Source of the DNA: Chitinophaga oryziterrae
GTDB taxonomy: Bacteria; Bacteroidota; Bacteroidia; Chitinophagales; Chitinophagaceae
Direction of reading: 5' to 3'
Length of the DNA: 64,000 nucleotides
NCBI RefSeq assembly: GCF_009758125.1
Contig: NZ_WRXO01000013.1
Coordinates: forward strand, 62,001-126,000
Below are positions 17,057-25,831 of this stretch, piece by piece. A program made the translations under genes and the position numbers. Position 1 is the stretch's first letter. Each line of letters opens with the position of its first letter. The notes under the pieces were generated by a model. It did not search any database and was not told the DNA's origin. It saw nothing but the letters and a program-made list of their open reading frames with translations.

Positions 17057-17962
17057 ATGAATACAATGGCTTTACAACATCTACCCAAACAACAGGTAGC
17101 ACAACTTGTACAGTTAATACAGAGGATAGTGCAAGCTATTTATCCAGTCAAAATTATATGTTATGGTTATCGCACCTGTACTATGGATGATTGGAGTTGT
17201 TTTTTTGATGGGGATACCCATAATAAAAGGATAAATCCTACTTATGACTTTTTGATTATAACTAATGATGAAGAACAAAGAGCCCATTATGAAATAATTG
17301 AAATTGCAGAACAACAAGCGTTCCCATTGGGTTGTGATACCACTATTATTGTGCAACAACTGAACGCGGCTAACAAAGCATTGGAAAATGGTAGCCGTTT
17401 TATTTCTACTGTGTATCGTAAGGGCGTAATGCTATATAGCGGTGACGGCATACCCTTATCTACACCTCCCAACGAATCAGATATATCTGTGCTGAAAAAT
17501 TTGATAGAGGATAACTGGCACATACGTTTTGGTATGTCACGTCGTTTTTTAAAGACAGCGAATTACTGTTTGGATAATGGTTGGAATGAACAAACCATCT
17601 TTGACTTACATCAGTCTGTAGAACATGCCTGTGTCGCAATAATAAGGGCATACACCGGCTTCCGGCCAACGACACATAATCTTTCCCGGTTATTGGACTT
17701 AATATGTAATTTCTCCCAGGAACTGGCAACGCTCTTTCCCCGCCAGACAAAAGAGGAAACATACCTCTTTAATACATTGAACAGAGCCTATTCAGAGGCT
17801 CGATACAATGAGAAGTACACAGTAACTACTGAGATTGCGAAAATATTAATAGGCAGGGTCACGACCTTATTAGATCTGGCTGAAAAGTTTTACGACAGGA
17901 AGCAGCTTAGCCTGGAATCCAGTCAACCTATTAGCTTCCCTTTAACAATAAATAATAAATGA
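17057..17962 (+). CDS. Nucleotidyltransferase-HEPN fusion protein, NTase site degenerate
   Basis: The first 110 residues align with a MNT-type nucleotidyltransferase and the C-terminal half with a HEPN domain (HQSVEHACVAIIRAYTG and RAYSEARYNEKY), the same plan as 41881-42732. The NTase motif hG[GS]...DxD is damaged: Gly37 is followed by Tyr38 instead of Ser, and TYD replaces DYD at 62-64, so only one of the two metal-binding Asp residues remains. In MNT/HEPN toxin-antitoxin pairs the NTase AMPylates the HEPN RNase; here both are in one chain. The stop overlaps the start of the following XRE gene by 4 bp. Function is inferred from the family only. Confidence 0.8.
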   Translation: MNTMALQHLPKQQVAQLVQLIQRIVQAIYPVKIICYGYRTCTMDDWSCFFDGDTHNKRINPTYDFLIITNDEEQRAHYEIIEIAEQQAFPLGCDTTIIVQQLNAANKALENGSRFISTVYRKGVMLYSGDGIPLSTPPNESDISVLKNLIEDNWHIRFGMSRRFLKTANYCLDNGWNEQTIFDLHQSVEHACVAIIRAYTGFRPTTHNLSRLLDLICNFSQELATLFPRQTKEETYLFNTLNRAYSEARYNEKYTVTTEIAKILIGRVTTLLDLAEKFYDRKQLSLESSQPISFPLTINNK

Positions 17963-18234
17963 GCCAGTCTGAATTTAATAAAAGTAATCTTAAGGAGAAA
18001 TTGGACAATTTCCTGCAATGTATCGGGAAGGAAATGTTTGAATTGCGGAAAAGGCATAATAAAAGTTTAAGGACTGTTGCGAAAGCTACAAAAATGTCTC
18101 CCGGTATAATCAGTAAAGTGGAAAAAGGAGAATACGATACCCTTTGTTTAACAAGACTGCTCCGACTTTGTAAGTATTATGAAGTGCATATAGCAGATGT
18201 AATAACACGGGGCGAGAAGTGTAATACTATTTAA
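17959..18234 (+). CDS. XRE-family regulator coupled to the NTase-HEPN gene
   Basis: A 91-residue protein with a helix-turn-helix at about residues 30-85 (LRTVAKATKMSPGIISKVEKGEYD). It overlaps the NTase-HEPN gene by 4 bp, so translation is coupled. Likely an autorepressor of the kinase/NTase-HEPN/XRE operon. Unlike the XRE at 41624, which lies convergent with its NTase-HEPN partner, it is in the same operon. Confidence 0.8.
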   Translation: MSQSEFNKSNLKEKLDNFLQCIGKEMFELRKRHNKSLRTVAKATKMSPGIISKVEKGEYDTLCLTRLLRLCKYYEVHIADVITRGEKCNTI

Positions 18235-18291
18235 ACCTGCTTTCATATGGAATTGAATAGAACGTAAATAATTTCAAAGATTTTCAACAGG

Positions 18292-18320
18292 TAATCAATG
18301 TGTAATTAATGTGTATGTCA
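18292..18320. repeat. Tandem 11-bp repeat shared with 43023-43045
   Basis: TAATCAATGTG is followed at once by TAATTAATGTG, and the same module (AGGTAATCAATACGTAATCAATATG) recurs beside the group II intron at about 43020. A further match, TTGACACATTTT, is found at 18414 and about 44957. The 18235-18582 gap therefore holds a duplicated intergenic module rather than a gene. Confidence 0.5.
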
Positions 18321-18500
18321 ATAGGTATGCGATAGCATTGATTTTGATTGTATAAGGATTTGTTAATCCGGATTTTGGTTTACAGTTGCTCTCTGGTAGT
18401 CCTGGTTATCGATTGACACATTTTAAATAATATAGTTATGTCAATTTCCTAAGCAGAAAACTTTGCATAAAACAACATTTCTTTGCAACTTTTGGAAATA

Positions 18501-18566
18501 TTCGTACACGTTCGTGCACGATCGAGCACAAGTGGGAAAGTGAAATTTCACGTTGTTATACCTTCG
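18501..18566 (+). promoter_or_regulatory. Three phased 10-bp repeats and promoter for the recombinase operon
   Basis: TTCGTACACG, TTCGTGCACG and ATCGAGCACA form three consecutive 10-bp units (18501-18530), one helical turn each. A TACCTTCG sequence at 18559-18566 matches the Bacteroidota -7 box with one mismatch and lies 16 bp before the ATG at 18583. The same order of parts occurs at 47196-47283, so this is probably a conserved operator/promoter module. Confidence 0.5.
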
Positions 18567-18582
18567 TTTTATATCCAATTAT

Positions 18583-18849
18583 ATGAAACATGAAGTCCAA
18601 CGTCAGTTACCCACTAAGCCATCTATGGAGGTATCCAAACGCTTACTGCAAGCAGATAAATATGCTTATACAGATGAAGAAGTCTCCCTGATAATTGACT
18701 TCTTACATCGTTTAGCAGCTATTGATCTTAGCATTTACGAAGACGCAATACGAAAAGATACGCCAGTCATTCACATTAAAGAGTATACAGATGATAACTC
18801 AGCGAAAAGCATTCCTATATCCCAGGGTCAGCACAGACGAACAGGCTGA
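18583..18849 (+). CDS. Small protein overlapping the serine recombinase start
   Basis: From the ATG at 18583 the protein has 88 residues (MKHEVQRQLPTKPSMEVS...), mostly helical with no motif I know. It overlaps the recombinase start at 18791 by 59 bp in another frame, so the two are transcribed together. By position it could be a directionality or regulatory factor for the recombinase; this is inference. Confidence 0.6.
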   Translation: MKHEVQRQLPTKPSMEVSKRLLQADKYAYTDEEVSLIIDFLHRLAAIDLSIYEDAIRKDTPVIHIKEYTDDNSAKSIPISQGQHRRTG

Positions 18850-20371
18850 CGGGTATAGCCTTGCCCATCAGGAAGATGTATTGATACGTTACTGTGAAAA
18901 AGAGAATATACAAGTCGTCGGTATTTACCGGGAGGATCACTCTGCAAAAACATTTGACAGACCTGAATTTCAGAAGATGTTGAATGTGGTAAGCAGGAAC
19001 AAAGGAATTGTTAATTTGATTCTGTTCTCCAAGTGGGATCGGTTCTCTCGTAATGTAGCTGCAGCCTATGAAATGATAGGTAGGTTAAAGAAGTATGCCG
19101 TAGAACCGCAATCTATTGAGCAGCCTTTGGATATGGAGATACCAGAGAGCAAGATTATGTTAGCTATTTACCTGACTACGCCAGAAGTGGAAAACGATAG
19201 GAGAGCATTAAATACTTTGCATGGTATGCGACGGGCAAAGAAGGATGGCCGTTACCTGGGCATTGCACCAATAGGATATAATAATGGCAGGGATGCTCAT
19301 AATAAACCGTTCCTCGTTCCCAATGAAAAGGCAGCTACTATCCAATGGGCATTTGAAGAGCTATCAAGAGGAATATGGGATATAGATGCACTTAGACGAA
19401 TGGTAAACCGTAAGGGAATAAAGGTAGGTCGTAGCCAGTTCTGGAGCTTAGTACGTAACCCTGTCTATTGTGGTAAAGTGTTTCTGGCGGCTTATAAGAA
19501 TGAGGCGGCACATTGTGTAAAGGGTATTCATCAGCCGATTGTATCGGAGGAATTGTTTGATGATGTGCAGGACGTGTTAAAAGGTAAGAAACGTAAAGTA
19601 AGAGTAAACTCGTTTACAGAGATTGACGAATATTTACCACTCAGAGGCTTCCTAACCTGTAAACGGTGCGGAAAGCCTTTAAGTGGCAGTGGCTCTCGTG
19701 GTAATGGAGGGGTTTATTATTACTACCATTGCCAGTCAGTTAAGTTATGTAAAGAACGTTTCCGGGCAGAAACAGCCAATGAAGCATTTGTAAAGCAGTT
19801 AAGCCAGATAGCAACCAATGCTCCTATAATAGACTACTATTGCCAGCTTATCAGCAAGGCATTAAAAGGAACTGAGCAAGGAAAGGAGAAAGAACAGAAA
19901 GAAGTGCAGGCTGCAATAGATAAGTTATATCTAAGGGTACAGAATGCACGTACACTTTTATTAGATGGAGACTTCACGGCTGATGAGTTTAAGGAGATAA
20001 AGAAAGACCTGCGGCAACAAATAGAAGACCTGGAAAAGCAAAAGATCCGGTTACTATCTACCAAAGACGATTACCAGGAATACCTGAGCAAAGGAGGCGA
20101 GATTATGAAAAACATAGCCACCCGCTATATCGCAGCTTCCCCAATCGGCAAAAAACAAATCATTGGTTCGATCTTCCCGGAAAAACTGATTTTCTCAGAA
20201 AACAAACTTCGAACCACAGAACCGAATGTAATATTAGAGTTAATAAGCAGGCCCGTAGCGGGCTCAGAAGAAGACAAAAAAAGAAAGGTCGGAGAATTCT
20301 CCGACCTTTCCACTAGTGTGCCCAGAACTGGAATACTATCTTTCTGGATACCAATATTTTATAAACTCTGA
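18791..20371 (+). CDS. Large serine recombinase
   Basis: The start ATG at 18791 gives 526 residues. Domains: a resolvase-type catalytic domain with nucleophile Ser14 in PRVSTDEQ and the conserved SKWDRFSRN segment, a recombinase domain (about 160-260), a zinc ribbon (CKRCGKPL...YYHC, about 290-325) and a coiled coil (about 360-440), as in serine integrases. The last codons run through a terminator hairpin and into the tRNA-Leu-like sequence, giving a VPRTGI tail that is simply the antisense reading of the tRNA end. This places its attachment site immediately at the gene end. It is probably the enzyme that moved element A. Confidence 0.92.
   Translation: MITQRKAFLYPRVSTDEQADGYSLAHQEDVLIRYCEKENIQVVGIYREDHSAKTFDRPEFQKMLNVVSRNKGIVNLILFSKWDRFSRNVAAAYEMIGRLKKYAVEPQSIEQPLDMEIPESKIMLAIYLTTPEVENDRRALNTLHGMRRAKKDGRYLGIAPIGYNNGRDAHNKPFLVPNEKAATIQWAFEELSRGIWDIDALRRMVNRKGIKVGRSQFWSLVRNPVYCGKVFLAAYKNEAAHCVKGIHQPIVSEELFDDVQDVLKGKKRKVRVNSFTEIDEYLPLRGFLTCKRCGKPLSGSGSRGNGGVYYYYHCQSVKLCKERFRAETANEAFVKQLSQIATNAPIIDYYCQLISKALKGTEQGKEKEQKEVQAAIDKLYLRVQNARTLLLDGDFTADEFKEIKKDLRQQIEDLEKQKIRLLSTKDDYQEYLSKGGEIMKNIATRYIAASPIGKKQIIGSIFPEKLIFSENKLRTTEPNVILELISRPVAGSEEDKKRKVGEFSDLSTSVPRTGILSFWIPIFYKL
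20284..20309 (-). terminator. Terminator hairpin at the second tRNA-end copy
   Basis: A perfect palindromic hairpin (AAAGGTCGGAGAA / TTCTCCGACCTTT) followed by a T-run in the minus direction (A-run 20277-20283). It lies inside the last codons of the recombinase, but its orientation suits a tRNA transcribed leftwards from the adjacent attachment site. Confidence 0.65.
20318..20334. repeat. Attachment-site copy 2 (tRNA-Leu 3' end)
   Basis: GTGCCCAGAACTGGAAT matches the tRNA-Leu 3' end with one change in 17 bases. It is the junction between elements A and B. The following 20372-20602 holds no gene that I can see. Confidence 0.7.
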
Positions 20372-20602
20372 ACGTCAAATGAATGTCACGATATTTCAAA
20401 GGCTGAAAAAGCGTGCCTGTTTTGCACGATTTCCAACCCTTTCTACCTGTCGAGGCGAAGATAAGAAAATTAGTCAATTTGCCAACTTGGTGGTATTGGT
20501 TTACTTTAATTCAAAGTGAGATATACTATATAAGAAAAAGTTCGAAGTCTATAAAGCTAAAAAGGGAAAAGGCCTGTTTTATAGTAAGTTTTGTAATCGT
20601 TA

Positions 20603-21202
20603 TTATGTTGTAACATGAACTAATTCTTTTACAATATTATGTATAAAATCAATACAACTTTCAACATCAGTTGAGGAGATTGGCCATTTTGTTCCTGGAT
20701 TCGTAGGATCCATATCAGCTTCGTGGGCTATTTTATTTCTTCTATCTATAATTAGTTTCAAACGTGCTTTAAGGTCTTTTAAGGATATTCCAAGTACTCG
20801 TCCTGCATCTTCCCATATTTTTTTTTCGGATATTAGCCTCATAGCTTCTGCTATCTTATCGGGCTCCTGAAAACTTAACCAAGAATGTTTGTCCCTTATC
20901 GAATTTCTGATAATACTTTCAGAAGGTTTAATTGTATCATTATATGTAATTGATAAAGGAATCTGAAATCGAAGGAATGCAGATGTTGGAGGGCGAATTC
21001 CTTTATATATTTCAATCATTTCATTTAAGACATATTCATGTACAAAATGATCGAGAGCACTGGCAACAAGTACAATTTGTGATCTGTACAAATCTGACAA
21101 GTCTATAGCGTTAGTAGTTAATGTGTCTAAATGATCAATAGTACCTTTGAGGTCTTTAATGGCATTGATATTAATTTCAAATTGAAGAAATGCATTATTC
21201 AT
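20603..21202 (-). CDS. HEPN-domain protein, putative RNase (RiboL-PSP-HEPN-like)
   Basis: A 199-residue all-helical protein with the HEPN catalytic signature R-x4-6-H visible as RRNKIAH at 154-160 and an upstream conserved segment (VASALDHFVHEYVLNEM, 46-62) typical of RiboL-PSP/MAE_28990-like HEPN proteins. Such proteins are predicted metal-independent RNases. The start overlaps the end of the ParA-like gene by 8 bp, so the pair is co-translated. A toxin or abortive-infection effector role is inferred from family and pairing. Confidence 0.8.
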   Translation of the reverse strand: MNNAFLQFEININAIKDLKGTIDHLDTLTTNAIDLSDLYRSQIVLVASALDHFVHEYVLNEMIEIYKGIRPPTSAFLRFQIPLSITYNDTIKPSESIIRNSIRDKHSWLSFQEPDKIAEAMRLISEKKIWEDAGRVLGISLKDLKARLKLIIDRRNKIAHEADMDPTNPGTKWPISSTDVESCIDFIHNIVKELVHVTT

Positions 21203-22244
21203 CAGTAAGTGATATTATTGCATCAGCTAATTTAGAAAAAATTTCTAAAAATTCTTTTCGCTTCTTCTGATCTTGTTTCAAAACTGCTCCTACATGGCCA
21301 AACATGTCATCTTTTAGATCAAAGACTGGAGTTTTATGTTCTTGCGAGGTCGCTATTAAAGTATTGAAATCTGGAATTTGAACTAAACAGTAACTTTGCA
21401 TAAACTCTTCTCCCATACTTTCATACTTTTCCTTTTCTAAAAGCATATTAATTTTATTCATTGCCGGAACAAAGTTATTAACGACAGCATTATTTATTCT
21501 ATCAATCCAAGCTTGAAACCCCTCAGTCGCTTGTCCCTTTCTTGGCCTATATTTTTGAATGATAGTGCCTAGGAACTTAGGAAATCCCTTGGGGAATGGG
21601 TATGAGGCAGCTTCTAACTCTGTTAGCGTTTGCGCTCTTTCAGACCATTTATTCCATCTTGGAAAAACTGTGTTCAATGAATCAATAGCCATTTTTGAAA
21701 AATAGTCTGGGGATGTGGGTACAAGAAAATAATCACTAGTCATTAGTATATTCTGATTAAGAGGCCCCAAGCTTGGATTCATATCAATGAGGACATAATC
21801 AAAATCAAATTTTTCAATTTCCTTTTCAAGAAAATACGACAACGCTCCAGGGATATTTTTTAGAGCTTGTATTGAACTTGATAATTCTTGAGCAATGCCA
21901 AGTGTAATTTCATACTCTGACAAATTAATATGACCAGGTATTAAATATAAATTCTTAGTTTTCCGAACTTTTACTGGCTCAACTGCTTCTATTAATTTAG
22001 GTAATGATTCATATGCTGGTCTTAACGCCGATTTTAAATTAACTTCTGGAGATTTAGTGTAAAAATTTTCAAAATCATCATTGCCTGAATATCCAAGTAT
22101 TAGACCTGTTAAATTGCATTGTGGGTCCGCATCTACCAAAAGTACTTTATACCCTTTTTTTGCTAACATCCATCCAAGATTAAAGGTCGTTGTTGTTTTA
22201 CTGACTCCACCTTTATGATTAAACAGCGATATTTTCTTTGTCAT
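21195..22244 (-). CDS. ParA/Soj-like ATPase paired with HEPN
   Basis: A 349-residue ParA/MinD-superfamily ATPase with the deviant Walker A KGGVSKT at 11-17, DADPQCNLTGL (switch I, 39-49) and a Walker B region DYVLIDMNPSLG. It has a C-terminal extension of about 100 residues relative to small ParA proteins and no ParB gene follows. Instead it overlaps a HEPN gene. A partition role is unlikely; it may sense or restrain the HEPN protein (inference). Confidence 0.85.
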   Translation of the reverse strand: MTKKISLFNHKGGVSKTTTTFNLGWMLAKKGYKVLLVDADPQCNLTGLILGYSGNDDFENFYTKSPEVNLKSALRPAYESLPKLIEAVEPVKVRKTKNLYLIPGHINLSEYEITLGIAQELSSSIQALKNIPGALSYFLEKEIEKFDFDYVLIDMNPSLGPLNQNILMTSDYFLVPTSPDYFSKMAIDSLNTVFPRWNKWSERAQTLTELEAASYPFPKGFPKFLGTIIQKYRPRKGQATEGFQAWIDRINNAVVNNFVPAMNKINMLLEKEKYESMGEEFMQSYCLVQIPDFNTLIATSQEHKTPVFDLKDDMFGHVGAVLKQDQKKRKEFLEIFSKLADAIISLTDE

Positions 22245-22277
22245 ATTTTAATTATTCAATTTATTTCATCCGCTAGG

Positions 22278-22499
22278 TTAGCCCCAATTGGGGTATTTTG
22301 CAGTTTCAACCTCCAACATCGAATTCAATCTGTAACCATCTGCATTATGGCCGGTAGCAAGAAACCTAATAATACCTTTTAGCTTATTATTTATATAGTC
22401 ATCAATATATTGGTTCTTCTTTAAATAACTTTTCTCACAAATTGTGAATTCATTCTCTGTATCACGAGTTTGTAATGTATAGTTAAATATCTGATTTAA
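22278..22499 (-). pseudogene. C-terminal gene fragment upstream of the ParA-like gene
   Basis: The frame ending at TAA 22278-22280 is open for about 74 codons (YTLQTRDTENEF... to ...VETAKYPNWG) and reads like real protein, but there is no ATG, GTG or TTG before residue 58 or so. It begins inside a perfect inverted repeat at 22474-22508, which may be the break point. Family unknown. A CCCCAATTGGGG palindrome at 22282-22293 lies 38 bp before the ParA-like start and could be an operator. Confidence 0.35.
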
Positions 22500-22508
22500 C
22501 TATACATT
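22474..22508. repeat. Perfect 15-bp inverted repeat
   Basis: AATGTATAGTTAAAT (22474-22488) and its exact reverse complement (22494-22508) flank five bases. It is AT-rich with no T-run typical of a terminator, so it may be a protein-binding site or a rearrangement scar. The rest of 22509-22624 shows nothing else. Confidence 0.6.
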
Positions 22509-22624
22509 TATTGTTTCTACAATATGATAATGTTATCAATCTGGAATTGCAACTATAAAATGGACAGTCGGTTAAGCTGCAATATTTAATTTGTTTAAGT
22601 TCAGTTCAGTTGACTGAAAAATAA

Positions 22625-22656
22625 GAAACCTGCTTTAAGAGCAAGTTTCCTATTTT
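22625..22656. terminator. Probable bidirectional terminator
   Basis: A 10-bp stem with one mismatch (GAAACCTGCT / AGCAAGTTTC) and TTAAG loop, followed on the plus strand by CTATTTT and on the minus strand by TTATTTTT. The only nearby coding unit is the decayed gene at 22855-23152, transcribed toward it. Confidence 0.55.
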
Positions 22657-22854
22657 AGTGTCCGGTAGCGGTAGATTATCGAGCCAATTTTGTTGATCAT
22701 TAGTAATTTATAGAGTTTTCTCCCCAATAACTTAAAACAAAAGTTGTTCTCATGTCTTTATCAAGTCTTTTTGCCAACAACAGAAATTGCAAAAAGAACT
22801 AATTGAGTTACGGTAGAGACCAATCTAAAAAGCTTCCATTATTGCATTCATAGC

Positions 22855-23152
22855 CTATTGTTGTTTGCCGTGTTTTTCCTTTGCATCGTTAGCGGCGTCT
22901 CTTGCGTCTTTTGCGTCTTTTTGAGCATCTTTGTTTGATGTTTCCTTGGCAGCCTTTTCAGCCCTATTTGCAGCCTTTTCAGCCCCCTTGACATCACCCT
23001 TATCTCTGGCATGAGCTGCGTTATCTCTTTCTGTCCTCGCCCTATCATTTGCTGTTTTTTCCTTATCTGCTTTACTCTGGGCGTGCGTATAATTACTTAT
23101 CAATAAAAAGCCCAATTAAGGCGAATCCCATTAATACTACTTTTCTTTTCAT
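22855..23152 (-). pseudogene. Small secreted alanine/lysine-rich protein, frameshifted in its signal peptide
   Basis: The ATG at 23152 begins MKRKVVLMGFALIGLF and then runs into a stop, while the next frame continues LLISNYTHAQSKADKEK and on to 22855. Joining them across the CTTTTTATTG run gives a normal signal peptide ending in HAQ, so one base has been gained or lost. The mature part (about 73 residues) is low-complexity Ala/Lys/Asp/Glu, probably a long helix. A sequencing error in the T-run is possible. Family unknown. Confidence 0.6.
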
Positions 23153-23447
23153 AAATTAATAAATTTAAGATTAAAAATAAAATAGGTAGAAATAGAAGCA
23201 GTTTAAGCTTTGGAATTGTTACATTAATAAATTCCGCTTCTGAAGGGCCTTTGCCATAATATATGTAATAAAGATGCTTAAATTTAGACAAGTGGACAAT
23301 ACCAACTAGTTTGTATTTTTTCTTTATACAGGCCTTGGAAAGTTGATCTACGTGAATGATGATGAAATGCAAGTACAAGGTAATAGGTTTGGCATTAGTA
23401 CTGCAATTAAAGCTATTGACACTGTTATGCCTCCCTGGAGGACCGTC

Positions 23448-23922
23448 TTTACGACCCACTTAAAAAGGGCATAATAGTTTGCCCGTGTTTCACTAGTAAG
23501 TTTATCAGATATCTACGAAACCGCTTATAAAAGTTCTCCGTAATATCAACCGGAAAAATAAAATCATTTCTTATGAACTCTTTAAATTTGCTAAGGGAAC
23601 AGTTCAGATGTCAATTTCCTTCTCTTTTATTTAATTTGATGTACTCCTCGAAATATTCAATGAAATTTGCCTTGAACTTATGAGCCGGAATAATAGAGGT
23701 ACCTATAGCTCGTTGTTCTATGGTTAACTGGCTTTTCTTTGTTTCCGGAATTTTAAGCGTTTCCTCATTGAAGTTCTTCCGCTCTTGACTATTGGGTTTA
23801 GCATAAATAAAAATGTAGGTAGTTGGGCGTTGTCCCGGTCCGTGTGCCAGATCATAATAGAAATGAATTTTATGTCCTTTCTTGTTTAGCGTTTGTTGAA
23901 TGTTCATAAAAGTGCTTTTTAA
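23448..23922 (-). pseudogene. Truncated tyrosine integrase
   Basis: The first 98 codons (23611-23907) closely match the intact integrase at 53241 (MNIQQTLNKKGHKIHFYYDL versus MNIGEKLNKKGDKIHFFYDL), and nucleotide similarity continues beyond the stop down to about 23448 with frameshifts, covering roughly the first 155 residues of the intact protein. The catalytic domain is absent. Similarity also extends about 15 bp upstream of the start and stops at 23922. It is a relic of another insertion within element B. Confidence 0.85.
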
Positions 23923-24001
23923 AACCTTCTATCTTTTTGCTTATATTTGGAAACCGAGCATTAAAGAGGACGCAATATTATCTTGAACAACATAATGGTA
24001 T

Positions 24002-25747
24002 ATGCAGTCAGGACTTAATCGAATTAAATTTCAAAAATACCCCTTGCAAGAAAGGAAGCTAAACTTGTTCGTGGATTATTATAAATACTATGTACAATTT
24101 GCGGGGGTGATCTCTACATTTGAACTCGATAATCCACATTCAATTGTAGACAAGATTATTTTTCAGTTGGAATATAACAATACTGAAAAAAGCGTTATAT
24201 ATTTAAAAAACCACTTTTTTAAGCTAAAAACCTATCCCAAAGCGTACATGGAGACATTTTCGAAATATGCTCCAGTGATAGAGAAGTATAATTCCTGGAT
24301 TGCGTCAGGATATAAGTACCAATTTATAAAAACTAGTTTCCCTGATATTATTCATTCTTTAAAAGATCTTAGAGAGGAATTACAACATAACTTTTTGAAA
24401 AAGGCAGTGGATACCATAAAACATTTTGTCCTTTGTGAGTGTCCTGTCGATGCCCATCTTAAGGAGATTATATTTCATACCCGGCTACTTGCGTCCGAGA
24501 TCGTTATGATCCGTGGTAGCAAAAATCAGGCGCAGGAACTTTTTGAGGAAATAATGACTAACGATTTTACAAAATTTCCGTACCCTCGGCATTTATATAA
24601 TGATGATGATAAAAGGGGATTTTTTGATACGAAAACCATTCATGAAACGCTAGATGCTATCAATAGTTTTTCAAACAGACAAGCCTTTGATTGGGACGTT
24701 AATTTTAAAATTGAAGGATTAACTTTACCCTTAGATTATGTTTTCAATTTTGGAGATACTTCATTATTCCCGGCCAACCATCCCGATAAAAAAGTGTTGC
24801 AAGATGCCATCAATAATTCCATGGATGATCTTGTTAAAGGTTATTTGTCTAGTTCTGAGCACTCAATTGCTGAGGTAAGGGTAAAAAGTGTCACTTATAA
24901 TGGAGCATATCGGGAGGCGATTAAACTTCTTAATTTTACTATAGAATACATTAACCAGGTACTTGGCCAAAGTTTAATGGTCAACAGATCCAATTATTTT
25001 TTTTCCAAGGACAGGATCAATTATGGATATTTCTTCGGGGACCTCTCAGGAAAGATCCAAATAAATCAATTTGAGCGCATCAAACTGGAGGACAATGCTT
25101 ATCAATTTTTTAATGGAAATCCTTCCCCTGCAAAAGAGAAATTTCTTCAATTAGAGCAAAGTTACGTAGAAGCTAGAGGGAAAAATGACATTGCCGGTCT
25201 ATGGCAATATCTTGAAGCGTTATTGAAAGATGGAACGGCTGACAAAAAAGTAAAGGCTTACGTATCAGGAGCGATTCTATTGCATGAAAAACAGTTCCGG
25301 TATCCCCAGATTTATGAATATTTGCGGAACTCGATTCATGTTTTGAATACCAATCATAAAGATATAGGTATAACAATTGAAGAACAAACCGCTTATGTCA
25401 GAAAAGAATTGGACTTTAAGGACTTGAAAAATAGAATTACTAGTGTTTTTTTTCATCACGCATTCCGAGAATTGAAAACATATAGCACCAAAAATTGGAT
25501 TAAAACTCAGCGTTCTTATTATTATTCATTACTTGAAGAAGCCTATGAACAGAGAAATTTTATTCAACATGGAGGTAAGTTTAATTCGAGGGCAAACATT
25601 AAGCTAACTTACAGCTTTCCTATTATCACAGCCAGGTTAAGATGGGTGTTTTTTGACTATATTAAACGTTTTCCAACTAAAGACTTAAAGGGAATAATCG
25701 AGGCTATTAAAGAGGATGTAGGATTAAAATTTGGAAGTATTCAATAA
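24002..25747 (+). CDS. HEPN-domain protein (ApeA-like), function unknown
   Basis: A 581-residue protein. The C-terminus contains RNFIQH (about 518-523) inside EAYEQRNFIQHGG, matching the R-x4-H pattern of ApeA-like HEPN domains, which are predicted RNases. The first 450 residues are helical and unrecognised. No membrane or signal sequence. An HNH nuclease gene begins 85 bp downstream on the same strand. An abortive-infection role is plausible by analogy but not shown. Confidence 0.65.
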   Translation: MQSGLNRIKFQKYPLQERKLNLFVDYYKYYVQFAGVISTFELDNPHSIVDKIIFQLEYNNTEKSVIYLKNHFFKLKTYPKAYMETFSKYAPVIEKYNSWIASGYKYQFIKTSFPDIIHSLKDLREELQHNFLKKAVDTIKHFVLCECPVDAHLKEIIFHTRLLASEIVMIRGSKNQAQELFEEIMTNDFTKFPYPRHLYNDDDKRGFFDTKTIHETLDAINSFSNRQAFDWDVNFKIEGLTLPLDYVFNFGDTSLFPANHPDKKVLQDAINNSMDDLVKGYLSSSEHSIAEVRVKSVTYNGAYREAIKLLNFTIEYINQVLGQSLMVNRSNYFFSKDRINYGYFFGDLSGKIQINQFERIKLEDNAYQFFNGNPSPAKEKFLQLEQSYVEARGKNDIAGLWQYLEALLKDGTADKKVKAYVSGAILLHEKQFRYPQIYEYLRNSIHVLNTNHKDIGITIEEQTAYVRKELDFKDLKNRITSVFFHHAFRELKTYSTKNWIKTQRSYYYSLLEEAYEQRNFIQHGGKFNSRANIKLTYSFPIITARLRWVFFDYIKRFPTKDLKGIIEAIKEDVGLKFGSIQ

Positions 25748-25831
25748 TACAGCCCAACATTGTTGGATATTTCACCCAATAGGTAACAATTTTAAAGTAG
25801 AGCAATTCTTTGATTCAAATATGATAGATAT

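Larger units (their letters stand above)
4861..20334. mobile_element. Element A: integrative element with R-M operon and serine recombinase
   Basis: About 15.5 kb lies between tRNA-Leu 3'-end copies 1 and 2. Its right end holds a large serine recombinase whose last codons run into the tRNA-like sequence, and a terminator hairpin next to that site. Cargo: an hsd/mcr restriction operon, two XRE regulators, a structured RNA candidate, an orphan histidine kinase and an NTase-HEPN/XRE pair. No transfer or replication genes were seen, so it would be mobilised in trans or be sedentary. Boundaries are inferred from the repeats only. Confidence 0.6.

Noticed and set aside
23100..23459. A 119-codon ORF on the minus strand
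   Set aside because: It overlaps the frameshifted secreted gene and the integrase relic, has biased, unnatural composition and no start context.
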